From NCBI RefSeq assembly GCF_000350225.1, contig NW_005179005.1:62001-126000 (forward strand): DNA of 64,000 bases, given 5' to 3'. Both the position numbers and the translations under genes were made by a program. Every line of letters starts with the position of its first letter. Position 1 is the first letter of the stretch. Below are positions 1-9,530 of the stretch, piece after piece. The notes under the pieces were generated by a model, which ran no database searches, was not told the DNA's origin, and saw only the letters and a list, made by a program, of their open reading frames with translations. This DNA comes from Chondrus crispus. Its lineage: Eukaryota > Rhodophyta > Florideophyceae > Gigartinales > Gigartinaceae.

Positions 1-545
1 ATTCGGACGCACGCGCTTTGAAAGGGATGCGCGCATTGCTGCGCACGAGCGGGAAGCAGGGCGGCATGGTGCTTGTGCTGCAAGTCGCGCGTGGTTTGAA
101 CGGGAAGCGTTTGCGGGCGGAGCTGCAGCCATGCTACGTGCGGCGTAGAAAACGCACGGCGGCGCGATTTGCGCTAACCCGCCGGCACGGGCCATCCGCC
201 CGCACCTCAGCGACTGCGACCGGCCTCGCCCCGCGTGGGGCGCGGCGAAATAAGCACGTGGAGAGAGGGCGCAGTTACGCGCGGCGGACGGCGGACGGCG
301 GCCCGGGTAAGCTAAGATGCGGCTTGAATCTGCAGCAGTCGCGCGGGGAGGCCTTGGCGCGCAACAGGTGGCTGCGCGCCCGTTTTGATCGCGGGCCCCC
401 GCCGGGCGGCCGCGCACCCGGCACGCCGTCTTCTTGTCTGGCGGCCGAGAGGCTTGATGGGGGCGATGCCTTCCAGGCAGGCCGTCACTTTACTCGGCGG
501 CGAAACGCACGGTAACGGGGCCATGCTCCCCACCCGCAGCGACTC
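1..545 (+). repeat. GC-rich dispersed repeat, copy 1 (cut by window edge)
   Basis: Very GC-rich DNA closely matching 9103-9530 and 27712-28330. All three copies share a frame containing GLNGKRLRAE, with basic Ala/Arg-rich sequence before it in copies 2 and 3. In this copy the frame begins around position 18 and runs on past the point where copy 3 stops. Downstream of the coding-like part the copies still match as non-coding DNA (for example around 300-470). It is therefore a duplicated genomic block or mobile fragment rather than a simple exon. The family is unknown to me. Confidence 0.6.
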
Positions 546-855
546 TCACTCCACGTTGAGGCTTGCAACACGTGGTCATTGTGGGCGAGGGAAGGAAGTT
601 CATTTCTTCAGGCACAACATCAGTGTCGTCGGAATATGGCGGAAGCAAGCGACGCTTGCACTTGATCGACTACTCGGCGAAAGCCACAAATGTGCTGGAA
701 GGGGATCATCGTTGCGGAATAGTAATTCAAATATGTTTTTTAGGTTTGCAGTCGCCCGAATGTTGCCGGATTGCTATCCTGTCTAGCAGAGGCAACACAT
801 CGCCTTGCGGCAGTTGTGGTATCCAGTATCGTACGAACGTTGGGGGATATCTAGT
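546..855. other. No confident gene
   Basis: A short open frame on the plus strand (about 563-859) has no ATG start and no motif I recognise. I see no TIR, satellite or RNA gene here. Confidence 0.4.
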
Positions 856-1059
856 TTAGGATGGGAGCACGTGGAAACGTGGGTATGCTATGGTGTCGGT
901 TTGCAGCTGAGGGGGGGGAAGGGCGGAAACTGCTCTAGGTTGGGAGCACGAAGAAAAGTGGGGATGATAAGGTGACAGTTTGCAACCTAAGCGGATGATA
1001 TTGGAGCAGACGCAAGGGCAACTTTCAGCCGATGCTATTTGGAGAAATGTGAGAGCCAT
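856..1059 (-). pseudogene. Small secreted CPCVC-type peptide, probable relic
   Basis: On the minus strand a hydrophobic leader is followed by the cysteine cluster SCPCVCSN. This is the same arrangement as in the peptide gene at 29453-29632, which has TCPCVCRTN after its leader. The first in-frame ATG is at 1059. The position that aligns with the Met of the other copy is a GTG at 1083, so the original start may be lost. After the cysteine cluster the frame runs into a 79-bp imperfect tandem duplication (about 858-990) and has few further cysteines. The mature domain therefore looks truncated, or continues through an intron I cannot define. Two similar cysteine-rich secreted peptides 28 kb apart suggest a family. 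The function is unknown. Confidence 0.35.
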
Positions 1060-1083
1060 GACGGTGACGAGAAAGAAAGACAC

Positions 1084-1386
1084 AATTTTACGACACAGTT
1101 CGGAGTGTATGCTGTGTGTGTAAATGACACAGCCTGTGTTTCTAGTTTGCCAACTGTTCCGAGTTGCGGCGTTGGAACAGGTACATATGTTTGTTCGGCG
1201 AATACAAACCGGGCTTTCACAGTATCACTCTAGGCACTGCACCTGGCCCTGCGCGCGCCCTCACGCTCTCAACTTGTCGCTCATGTCGGTAGCAGAGAGC
1301 TGCTTGCCCGAAAGAGACTCCAAAAGCATCGCAGAAAATGCATAAAGTTTAGTGACACAGCCATGGCATGGCGCTAAAAGCACACG
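1084..1386. other. Intergenic, nothing recognised
   Basis: Only short overlapping frames are present, without motifs or conserved partners in the window. Confidence 0.4.
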
Positions 1387-2665
1387 GTGGGAGGGCACTT
1401 GGTGTGCAGGACGGGCGCCAGGGGTGCCATCGCGGCGAGGGAGAGGGAAGACGCTTGGAAGGAGTGTTCCTTCAGGGAGAGGGAAGACGCTTGGAAGGAG
1501 TGTTCCTTCAGGGAGAGGGAAGACGCTCGGAAGGAGTGTTCCTTCTGGGAGAGGGAAGACGCTTGGAAGGAGTGTTCCTTCAGGGAGAGGGAAGACGCTC
1601 GGAAGGAGTGTTCCTTCTGGGAGAGGGAAGACGCTTGGAAGGAGTGTTCCTTCAGGGAGAGGGAAGACGCTCGGAAGGAACACTCCTTTTTAGGTGTATG
1701 CCTGGCGCCTGGAGCAGGAGGGACACGTCCGAATCTGTGATTCAGATTTGGGCACTACAGAACGTTTTGATAGGAACATGAGGCAACTGATTTAGGCTAT
1801 CTGTAATTCTTTTTACAAATTCACGCCTACGGATCGCACCGACAGTGTGAAAACTGCAGAAGTTGATTGGCGCGTGGTTTTCTCCACGCGCTGTAAGGAC
1901 AAGATACTCTAGTAATTTCCCTCTCTGTAGTGAATATATAAGTCCCCCCGATGATTCCGAGTAACGGGCGTCGGGGGATGGTAGAGGGAAGACACACACC
2001 GTACGTATCGAGTCGTTCACCGACTCTCGTACAGTAAAGAACTGCCGGTCGTCGGCAGTTTTCCCTCGAATTTCTCCATTTTAGTGGCAAATTCCACAGA
2101 CAGCTTCCACTGCCGGACCTCTGCCGGGCGCCTGCCTGAAACCCCCCCCCCCTGTCCTCGTCCGGCCCGTCTTGCTGGCGTTGGCACCAACGCTTCTGAA
2201 TCCGGGGACATTCCGCCACCAAGCGCGTGCGGGCAATCATTGCTCGGCCGTCCTTGTGTTGGGGTCTCTCGGCGACCTGCGCCGTCTCTGCCGGGTTGGC
2301 GGCACTGAATGGCTTGAGACAGTCGCGCGTCACTTCGCATGTGGGCGAGCATTTTGTCTTGTCCATCAAAGCTCACAGACCGGTTCACGCCGCGACGGTG
2401 TCCAACAAGTCCAGCTGCCCACTCGGGGCGTGACTCGACTTGGGGGGACCTTCAGGCCAGATACGTGCGCTCGGCGAGGGTATTGTACTGTAATCTGCTC
2501 GCATGGTCCTATAGCTTTCGTTGCAATACTGTAAAGATTTACTGTAGTACCGATGGACAAGCCCCTGGAGTACAGCACTGTATCACACGCCTCCCTGGAG
2601 TCCCTCGGAGCCCTGTAGCTGTCGTAAAAGTCGTGTTTGTGCGTCGCGAGAGCAGCCTTACTGGG
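1387..2665. repeat. Segmental duplication upstream of NLR1 (pairs with 35414-35965)
   Basis: Blocks of this stretch align by eye with 35414-35965 upstream of NLR3. Examples are 1387-1438 with 35414-35470, 1690-1740 with 35490-35530, 2250-2430 with 35560-35735, and 2555-2665 with 35825-35965. It contains the 36-bp minisatellite, which the other locus lacks. Open frames here are short and not consistently conserved between copies, so I regard it as non-coding flank copied along with the receptor gene. Confidence 0.7.
1439..1690. repeat. 36-bp minisatellite, 7 copies, with a dimeric pattern
   Basis: The unit begins GGGAGAGGGAAGACGC and ends AGTGTTCCTTC(A/T). From the second unit onward two variants alternate (GCTTGG..TTCA and GCTCGG..TTCT), giving a 72-bp higher-order period. 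Because 36 is a multiple of three, several frames stay open on both strands. The equivalent site near 35480 has no array, so expansion happened after the two loci separated. Confidence 0.9.
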
Positions 2666-3144
2666 CGCCTCCGGAAATTATTTTTTGTGTCAAGAGTTTA
2701 ATTTTCTTTTTTGTGCATAAAAAATAAGTTTTGCCACGGAAATGTTTGTGCACATACTGTGCGACCCCCTACTGTACGCATGCTTTGCACTCACCACACG
2801 CCGGCGATGATGCCGTCAGAGCTCTATATACAGTGTGTGCTGTGAGCTAAGCTCAATCATGATGGTGTTTTCACCGAGCAGCCACCGTCAGAACCATGAA
2901 TGACCAAATGGCTATTCTTTTGCTGCTTCTCATTGAGAACCATGCTCGGTAGGATGTACATGTCGAGTCTCGTCGGCCGGGCGGCGGCCGATGCTTTCTC
3001 TGTGTACAGTAAATTTGGATTGTACGCGCGCACATTTTGACATTTGTGCGATACACATTTAACCTAGCATGGGGTCGCCCGTCCGAGAAAACGGCGCCTT
3101 GTGTGTGCACAACGCGCCGTTTGTGTGTCACAAAAAGGGGGCTC
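2666..3144. other. About 480 bp present at the NLR1 locus only; TATA-like site
   Basis: Alignment with the NLR3 upstream region jumps from about 2665 to about 3145, while NLR3 is continuous at 35965. The extra sequence carries a TATA-like stretch (CTCTATATACAG near 2821). It may supply a promoter unique to NLR1 or be a decayed insertion. I could not find clear terminal repeats. Confidence 0.4.
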
Positions 3145-3490
3145 CCTTTTACCACAATGTGCCAACACCGCAGCAACAATCCGCACAACCGCCGCCCTCT
3201 CCCTTGACGAATGTAGGAAATCGCTCCGACAATCACTGTCAAGCGGGCACATGCCCTAAAATTGCTGTAGCCCACTGAATGTACTGCACATATTCGCAAC
3301 GCCAAGAGTGAAAACAAACCTTCCCCGCCCCCTCTGCGAGAAGACCACGAACGACAAACAACGACGAACAACGACTAAAAACAACAAGAGAGAAAGAGAT
3401 TCGGAGAGAGGGAGATATTGAGAAGAGCAAGCGTCGCTTTGCCACCGCCACCTACTCGAATCCGAACAACGCCCCATAATCCCAGACACC
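3145..3490 (+). promoter_or_regulatory. Conserved 5' leader of NLR1
   Basis: This leader is shared with about 25830-26055 before NLR2 and about 35965-36309 before NLR3. It has an ACAAC-rich part, then a GAGAGAAAGAGATT-type purine-rich part, and ends CAAACACC or similar before ATGG. Conservation in all three paralogs suggests 5' UTR and core promoter. No sharp TATA box is conserved among the three. Confidence 0.45.
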
Positions 3491-6400
3491 ATGGCTGATC
3501 CATACAGTATCTTGGGCCTCACCGGCCCGGCTGAACAAGTCGTCCGCCTCATCGCAAGTCTCATCGATCGACACCAAGCCTACAAGAAAAACAAGACGCT
3601 CTCTACCGAAATGTTCACCGCGTACACCAACTTGCAGAGAGACATCACGGAGCTTGAAAAGATGCCGATCCATGGAACGTCGTCGCGGCACACGGGCTTG
3701 CTCCGACGTGAAATCGCGGACATCTCAAGCTTCATATTGAAGTCCCTCGAAGAGCTGCAGACAGAGTCGAAAGACCCAAGAGCGAAACTCGGTGCGTACG
3801 CCTCTGCAATGGGAGATAGAGAAGTCTTAGAGAAGCGAAAGCAAGAAGCAGACCGCCTTCACAAACGTATTATACACGCAAGCACGGGCATCGATACTCG
3901 CGCGGCCGTCGAGTCGATCAGACGAGGCACGGGTAATATGTTCAGGGCGTTGATAAGAGCCGAACATAATCCTGCGTCGATATGTGTAAAGCTTGATTCT
4001 CGTGGGAGCGATGGATTACCAAACACGTGTGAGTCGCGTCTAAAAGCGGCTGTGCTACGAAAAGATAGGAACAAGCAAGTGGGTGCGACAGCAGTGGGAC
4101 AGGGCGGGGTCGGGAAGACATGTGCCCTTCGAGCGATCGCGCACGACGATGAGATTAAGGCGGAGTTTTCGGGAGGAGTGTACTTCATGTCATTGGGGAA
4201 AGACGGAAACGTGGGACGGCTAATTGAAGAACTGTGTCTGATTGTAGAAGCGTCCGGTGGCAACCAGACGGCTGCAGAAATGCGAGGGCAGAGCGAGTTT
4301 GGAAGGGTGTTGGCGAAAGTACAAGCATGGTTTTGTAGTCGTGTGTGTCTGTTCATCATTGATGATGTGTGGGTGGTGAATGATATAGACGCGAACATCC
4401 TTCAAAAGTTGTCTGTTCTGGCTGACACTGCGGGGGGCAGCGGGGAAAGGAGGAGCAGACTACTGTACTCCACGAGGGACAAGGAGCTGCGTCAGATTGG
4501 AGAGCGGGTTTCTTTCGAGCCGAGGGAGAAGGTAGGGAAAGAAGCAGTTGACATGCTTGTGCACGCGAGTGAGGCGAATCGAGAGGAAGTGGATGATGTG
4601 AGATGCAAGGAGGCCGTGAGTGAAATTCTGAAAATGTGTGGCGGATTGCCGCTTGCGCTGAACGTGGCAGGAACGAGTGTGAGGTACTTGAGGGAAAGGT
4701 GGGAGGGAGAAGTATCAGAAGCATGGGGAGCGTACCTTTCGAGGATGAAAAGTCGCAACACGATTCGCGGGGAGAGTCCGAAGGACGGATATTCGTCGTT
4801 GGATGGGACATTGCATACGTCACTAGATATCCTGGAGTTGTATGTGGGAAAGAGTGGGGAGACGGTTGATGATTTTTCGTTTCGAAAGATGCACCGGAGC
4901 CTGTGCGTTATGAAGAAGCAAGACCGGATACCTTTGAGTTTGGTTGGAGATTTGTGGGAGATGGACGAGGAGTGGACGGAAAAGTGTGCAAAACAGTTGG
5001 AAAGGGTTGGACTAGTAGAAGTGCAGTATGAGAAGGGTTGTGGTGGGTTGCGGGTGCATGATCTGACGCACGACTTCGCAGTGGAAGAAGCGAAGAAGAA
5101 GGAGGGTGCAGAAGAGTGGTGTAAGAAGATGGCGGATGTATGCAGGGCAAGAGGAGGGTTGCTTGCGATGAGTGAGGACCGAGACGGAGAGCGGAAGAGC
5201 GCACGGGAGGAGTATGTTTTCGAGAATATATATCGTATTCTGAAACAGGGTGGGTGTGTAGAGGAGCTGAAGAGACTATTTTTGAGTGCGCGATGGGTGA
5301 AGACAGTGCTACGGAGAGGCGGGGTTTGGCAATACGAGGAAGCTGTGAAGGGATTGAGTAGAGACTTGCAGCGGAAAAGAGGATGCGGGAAGTTGGGAAT
5401 GGGACGGGCAGATGCGGATGCAGTGGATGGAATGGTTTTGATGATGCGGGCTGCGCGACTGAGCGTACCGTTTTGTGGTGAAAATAATGCCGGGATTTAC
5501 TTTCAACTATATGGGCGAGTGAAGCACAAGGCACGGGATTCAGGTTGTGTGCGAAAGATCCTGGAGGAAATTGAGAGATACGCACCACGGCCGTGGGTGC
5601 GGCCTGTGAGTGAGTGTGTAGCGCGAGCCGATGGAAAGATGGTGGAGCAGATTGTTCTGCCATATTACAGTTTTGAAATTCAAGTGGGCATGGATTCCAG
5701 TGGTGAAGTGAATGGATGCCAGGTGAACCGTTCCGGGGCAGAAGTAACAGTTTTCGCACAATCTGCTGAGAAGGAGACGAAGATGGTTCGATTAGAAGGC
5801 GAGTTTGAAACAGAGATTCAGTTTGTCGACGAGTGTGAAACAGAGATTCAGGGCCCAGGGGATCTTGAAGCAAGCAAACGGAAACGGGGTGGGCGTTTGA
5901 GGGCATGTTTTCGGATGTGCTTTGGAAGTGTAACATCCGAAGTGGCTGGAGAAAACCCGAACGTGACTGCAGAAACCCCGAGCGTGACGAGAGCTACCTG
6001 CGCAAATTTTTGTGAGAGGAAGGGGCATGTTGTTGTAGGATATGAAGACGGGACGTTAAGGCTGTGGAGTACATCGGAGAGGAAAGTATTGCGAATTTTC
6101 CGCGGTCATAGGTCGAAAGTGAATTGCGTTGCGGTGAGTAGGGACGGAAGACGTGTGGTATCTGGATCGGATGACAAGAACGTGCGAGTGTGGGACGTGG
6201 AGACGGGAGCACAAGTCGGGGAGGCGTTAGTTGGGCACACGGATTGTGTGCTTAGCGTTGCGATGAGTGGGGACGGAAGACGTGCGGTATCTGGATCGCT
6301 TGACGAGAGCGTGCGTGTGTGGGACGTGGAGACGGGAGCACAAGTCGGGGAGGCGTTAGTTGGACACACGGATGCAGTGGCTAGCGTTGCGATGAGCGGG

Positions 6401-7378
6401 GACGCAGGACGTGTGGTATCTGGATCGTGGGACAAGAGCGTGCGGGTGTGGGGCGTAGAGACGGGAGCACAAGTCGGGGAGGCGTTAGTAGGACACACGG
6501 ATTGGGTGGTTAGCGTTGCGATGAGTGGGGACGGAAGACGTGTGGTATCTGGATCGTTTGACAAGAGCGTGCGGGTGTGGGACGTGAAGACGGGATCAAA
6601 TGTCGGAAGCGCGTTAGTAGGACACACGGGTCGAGTGTTTAGCGTTGCGATGAGTGTGGACGGAAGTTTTGTGGTATCTGGATCGGATGACAAGAGCGTG
6701 CGGGTGTGGGACGTGGAGACGGGAGCACAAGTCAGGGACGCGTTAGTTGGACACACGGGTGGGGTGAATAGCGTTGCGATGAGTGGGAACGGAAGACGAG
6801 TGGTATCTGGATCGGATGACAAGAGCGTGCGTGTGTGGGACGTGGAGACGGGAGCACAAGTCGGGGAGGCGTTGGTTGGACACACGAAAGCAGTGCTTAG
6901 CGTTGCGATGAGTGGGGACGGAAGACGTGTGGTATCTGGATCCCGGGACGAGAGCGTGCGTGTGTGGGACGTGGAGACGGGAGCACAAGTCGGGGAGGCG
7001 TTAGTAGGACACACGGAGTCGGTGTTTAGCGTTGCGATGAGTGGGGACGGAAGACGTGTGGTATCTGGATCGTGGGACAAGAGCGTGCGTGTGTGGGACG
7101 TTGAGAGAGGGATCACACTTCATACCGGGAGGGATGAGGATTGGGAAGAAATCACGAGTCGGTTCCTGGGGACGGCAGACTCGGGTACTGCTTCTCGCGC
7201 AGGACGAAGATCAGAAATATTTTCAAGGGACGGAGGAATTGTGCAAAGGCGACAAGATGGGTCTGAGGCTGTCTTGGCCCAGTTGGACCATCCAATAGAC
7301 TTGCAGTTGGATCACGATCACGGGGTCGCAGTTGCAGGGGCGGGCAATCTGGTTGCCATCATGAGGCCAGTGGTGTAA
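3491..7378 (+). CDS. NLR-like STAND receptor: NB-ARC ATPase with C-terminal WD40 array (NLR1)
   Basis: An uninterrupted 1295-aa frame, ATG in context ACACCATGG. The N-terminal ~190 residues are predicted helical with no named domain recognised. The NB-ARC module shows Walker A GQGGVGKT at 203-210, Walker B LFIIDDVW at 287-294, an RNBS-B-like LLYSTRD at 324-330, GGLPLAL at 384-390 and a VHD motif (MHD equivalent) at 522-524. A linker of ~300 residues follows. From ~838 to ~1205 there is one degenerate and eight nearly identical 43-residue WD40 units. A unique C-terminal tail ends at PVV. Such proteins are ATP-driven molecular switches that oligomerise after ligand sensing, usually in immunity or self/non-self recognition; that role is inferred here. 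All catalytic motifs are intact, so the gene is probably functional. Relative to NLR3 it has a small duplication of the CETEIQ segment near residue 780. The stop codon directly abuts an inserted TIR element. Confidence 0.9.
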   Translation: MADPYSILGLTGPAEQVVRLIASLIDRHQAYKKNKTLSTEMFTAYTNLQRDITELEKMPIHGTSSRHTGLLRREIADISSFILKSLEELQTESKDPRAKLGAYASAMGDREVLEKRKQEADRLHKRIIHASTGIDTRAAVESIRRGTGNMFRALIRAEHNPASICVKLDSRGSDGLPNTCESRLKAAVLRKDRNKQVGATAVGQGGVGKTCALRAIAHDDEIKAEFSGGVYFMSLGKDGNVGRLIEELCLIVEASGGNQTAAEMRGQSEFGRVLAKVQAWFCSRVCLFIIDDVWVVNDIDANILQKLSVLADTAGGSGERRSRLLYSTRDKELRQIGERVSFEPREKVGKEAVDMLVHASEANREEVDDVRCKEAVSEILKMCGGLPLALNVAGTSVRYLRERWEGEVSEAWGAYLSRMKSRNTIRGESPKDGYSSLDGTLHTSLDILELYVGKSGETVDDFSFRKMHRSLCVMKKQDRIPLSLVGDLWEMDEEWTEKCAKQLERVGLVEVQYEKGCGGLRVHDLTHDFAVEEAKKKEGAEEWCKKMADVCRARGGLLAMSEDRDGERKSAREEYVFENIYRILKQGGCVEELKRLFLSARWVKTVLRRGGVWQYEEAVKGLSRDLQRKRGCGKLGMGRADADAVDGMVLMMRAARLSVPFCGENNAGIYFQLYGRVKHKARDSGCVRKILEEIERYAPRPWVRPVSECVARADGKMVEQIVLPYYSFEIQVGMDSSGEVNGCQVNRSGAEVTVFAQSAEKETKMVRLEGEFETEIQFVDECETEIQGPGDLEASKRKRGGRLRACFRMCFGSVTSEVAGENPNVTAETPSVTRATCANFCERKGHVVVGYEDGTLRLWSTSERKVLRIFRGHRSKVNCVAVSRDGRRVVSGSDDKNVRVWDVETGAQVGEALVGHTDCVLSVAMSGDGRRAVSGSLDESVRVWDVETGAQVGEALVGHTDAVASVAMSGDAGRVVSGSWDKSVRVWGVETGAQVGEALVGHTDWVVSVAMSGDGRRVVSGSFDKSVRVWDVKTGSNVGSALVGHTGRVFSVAMSVDGSFVVSGSDDKSVRVWDVETGAQVRDALVGHTGGVNSVAMSGNGRRVVSGSDDKSVRVWDVETGAQVGEALVGHTKAVLSVAMSGDGRRVVSGSRDESVRVWDVETGAQVGEALVGHTESVFSVAMSGDGRRVVSGSWDKSVRVWDVERGITLHTGRDEDWEEITSRFLGTADSGTASRAGRRSEIFSRDGGIVQRRQDGSEAVLAQLDHPIDLQLDHDHGVAVAGAGNLVAIMRPVV
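6100..7110 (+). repeat. WD40-coding tandem repeat of NLR1, 129-bp unit, 8 near-identical copies
   Basis: Each 129-bp unit encodes 43 residues around SVRVWDVETGAQVGEALVGH. Differences are concentrated at the two residues after GHT, the residue after the next Val, and the residues after SGS. The rest is almost invariant at protein and DNA level. This indicates recent homogenisation with retained diversity at a few codons. Long antisense open frames across this region are by-products of the repeat. Confidence 0.85.
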
Positions 7379-7379
7379 C

Positions 7380-7738
7380 CAGTCTGTTAACTATTTTGGC
7401 AAACATAAACTATTTTGGCAACGCCTGCTTCCCCTTTTTGCCGCACTTTTCCGAAACTGAGTCACCCAGATCCGCCCCCGCCACTTGCTAACCTTGGTAG
7501 CTCTGTGACTGATTACAACCTGCCCGCCTTTTATGTTTTTACCGCCATTCGAAAGCCCATTACTTTCGCTTTCGCTTGTCCGCCAAAAATCTAGGCTGTG
7601 CCATGCCATTACAACGTAATATGCTTTTCCATATCGATCGATAGCCGCCCATCATCGCCATTCCGGAAAAGTGCGGCAAAAAAGGGAAGCAGTGCGTTGC
7701 CAAAATAGTTTATGTTTGCCAAAATAGTTAACGGACTG
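7380..7738. mobile_element. TIR element with ~70-bp inverted repeats, directly after the NLR1 stop
   Basis: The left end starts CAGTCTGTTAACTATTTTGG and its reverse complement ends the element at 7738. The inverted match continues through CAAACATAAACTATTTTGGC and a GAAGCAG-type stretch to about 7450 and 7665. No transposase is encoded, so it is MITE-like. I cannot see a clean target-site duplication. It is the left part of a larger inserted unit that runs to about 8027. A copy lacking the right inverted repeat lies at 34396-34811. Confidence 0.7.
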
Positions 7739-8036
7739 TTAGAATAAAGAGTTTTTTTCGGGCCACGGCCATTATTTGAGGTTGCCAAATTAGTTTCCAT
7801 GCGATTCAGACCTGTAAAAGGGGTTCATTTAAGTGACTTCATTCCCTTGAATGAACACATGATGTGATTTCGTTACCGTTGTAAAGCTACTGTATATGCG
7901 CGCTTTATGTGTTCATTGAGCTTTAAAAAGTCAAAATCGGTGAAGGACTTGGTACAATACGGCCTTTTCACCAGACATGCCTAGAAAAAAACGGTCACTT
8001 GCCACATTTTATCATGAACTGTTAAGTTAAGTATCG
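7739..8036. repeat. Right part of the composite insertion downstream of NLR1
   Basis: This matches 34612-34811 almost base for base and ends TCATGAACTG, giving CAGT...ACTG termini with 7380. The NLR3 locus lacks the whole 7379-8036 segment: its sequence passes from the stop codon straight to the AAGTGCGATGGC shared flank. So the composite inserted at the NLR1 stop after duplication, or was lost from NLR3. Confidence 0.6.
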
Positions 8037-8795
8037 AAGTGCGATGGCTGCTCGCCGCCCGAGACATTAGTAGTGCGTTGCAACTGTGCGCGGTAGTAGT
8101 GGGGAGGGCTTTTTGTTTTGTTTTTGTTTTGTTATGAATGCGTGAGAAGCTCGCCCCATGGGCGTTGCAGTCCATGTATGTGTATGTATGAACTAGCGAC
8201 CTGCTTCCCTTCATCACTCAGTAAGTAACTTTAGAGGGATACGAGCGTACCTGACGTGTAATAAGTGCTCCATTGCGAAAGCTTGTCCTCCACGCAGACA
8301 GGGCTACAGAGGACTAAGAAACGTTCACAGCGGCGTCAAGCATTCGAACAGAAGCGACAGGAGGCGCCACCTCGCAGTCTGCCAGCACGCAGATGATATC
8401 GTGAGGCAATGATCCACGCGGGTTTGGTGCTCACGGCTTCAACATGGAGGTTTACTCACAAAGTAAAAGGACATCTGCTGTCTCTCAGCAGTCAGGTGCG
8501 CTCTTGAGCTCACTATAGCATTTTGTGCAGCGCAGTTGCGTGCAAGTAAAGGTGTAGAGGTAGGTGTAGAGGTAGGTGTAGAGGTAGCTATATTATTGAA
8601 TCGAGGGTGTGTGTTCAGAGGCGTCGCAGACCGGGTCTCAAGGCGGAGGCCAATCTTCACTGTTAAGAGGCGATGGGTACACGTGCACAGGTTTCCACGT
8701 GCACAGGTCCACACGTGTGAGAAGAAAAGTGGCAAACGAGGCCAACTTTTTTCCTCAATTTTACCATAAATTTGGGCTTTCATCTTCTCATTCAC
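8037..8795. repeat. Duplicated downstream flank of NLR1 (pairs with 40280-40312 and 40829-41530)
   Basis: High similarity to the NLR3 downstream region, including a ~150-bp nearly identical block beginning GATACGAGCGTACCTGACGT. No convincing ORF is present. A 12-bp minisatellite lies inside at 8551-8586. Confidence 0.75.
8551..8586. repeat. 12-bp minisatellite, 3 copies
   Basis: GGTGTAGAGGTA is repeated three times. The corresponding NLR3 site (41309-41332) has two copies, so the number changed after duplication. Confidence 0.85.
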
Positions 8796-9102
8796 GACTC
8801 ACAGACATTGTTCCCCTGTCGTTCCCCTCCTTCGTGTCCCCTCCTCCTTCGCGCCACCTTCTTGCGAGGCAGCGGCCTGCCAAGTCTCTCCCATAGAAAA
8901 CTTCCTTCCCTCTCCCTTTACGGAACGTCGGCGTCGTCACTTAATCCAATTAAGAACACCGTCTCTGCAAGGGGCATCGCTTACCATGTGAGAGATACGC
9001 ACTGGGCAAAAGGGAAAGTGTCCTGGCCGGTACAGGTAAAACAAGCGGCCCCCAGTTACAGACCGACTGCGACAGGCTGTCCGATCACAGCCAGCAGCGA
9101 GA
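8796..9102. other. Intergenic, no supported gene
   Basis: Only a short frame without ATG is seen. It contains a chance P-loop-like AGTGKT at 9026-9043. Confidence 0.4.
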
Positions 9103-9530
9103 CGGAGGCACGGCGCGTCGAGGTTAAGGCGCTCGCAACGGAGGCGGCGGCGCGCATTCGGACGCGCGCCGCGCGGGCGGCGGCGGGGGTGCGCGCATCG
9201 CTGCGCACGGGCGGGAAGCAGGGCGGCGTGGTGCTTGCGCTGCGGCTCGGGCGTGGTTTGAACGGGAAGCGTTTGCGGGCGGAGATGCAGCGACGCTACG
9301 TGCGGCTCAGTTCACACACGGCCGAAGCGCACGGCCCTGGCCCGGGCGCGGGGGCAGCGCGTCCCCAATGGGCGGCGTGCCGCGCGATTCGCACTACCCC
9401 GTCGGTACGCGCCATCCGTCCGCACCTCAGCGACTGCGACCGGCCGCGCCCCGCGTGGGGCGCGGCGACGTAGGCACGTGGAGAGAGGGCGCAGTTGTGC
9501 GCGGCGGACGGCGGCCCGGGTAGGCTGAAA
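9103..9530 (+). repeat. GC-rich dispersed repeat, copy 2
   Basis: It starts at GGAGGCACGGCGCG, exactly where copy 3 starts (27712), and encodes the same Arg/Ala-rich frame with GLNGKRLRAE. It ends after the CGGCCCGGGTA motif and lacks the distal ~200 bp seen in copies 1 and 3. The shared left boundary argues for a discrete duplicated unit. Confidence 0.65.

Noticed and set aside
1261..1781. Frames of 113-140 aa through the 36-bp minisatellite
   Set aside because: The 36-bp unit keeps every frame open. There is no leader or conserved counterpart at the NLR3 locus.
9026..9043. P-loop-like AGTGKT in a short frame
   Set aside because: The frame has no ATG and ends within ~30 codons, with no other ATPase motif. 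Chance is the simplest explanation.
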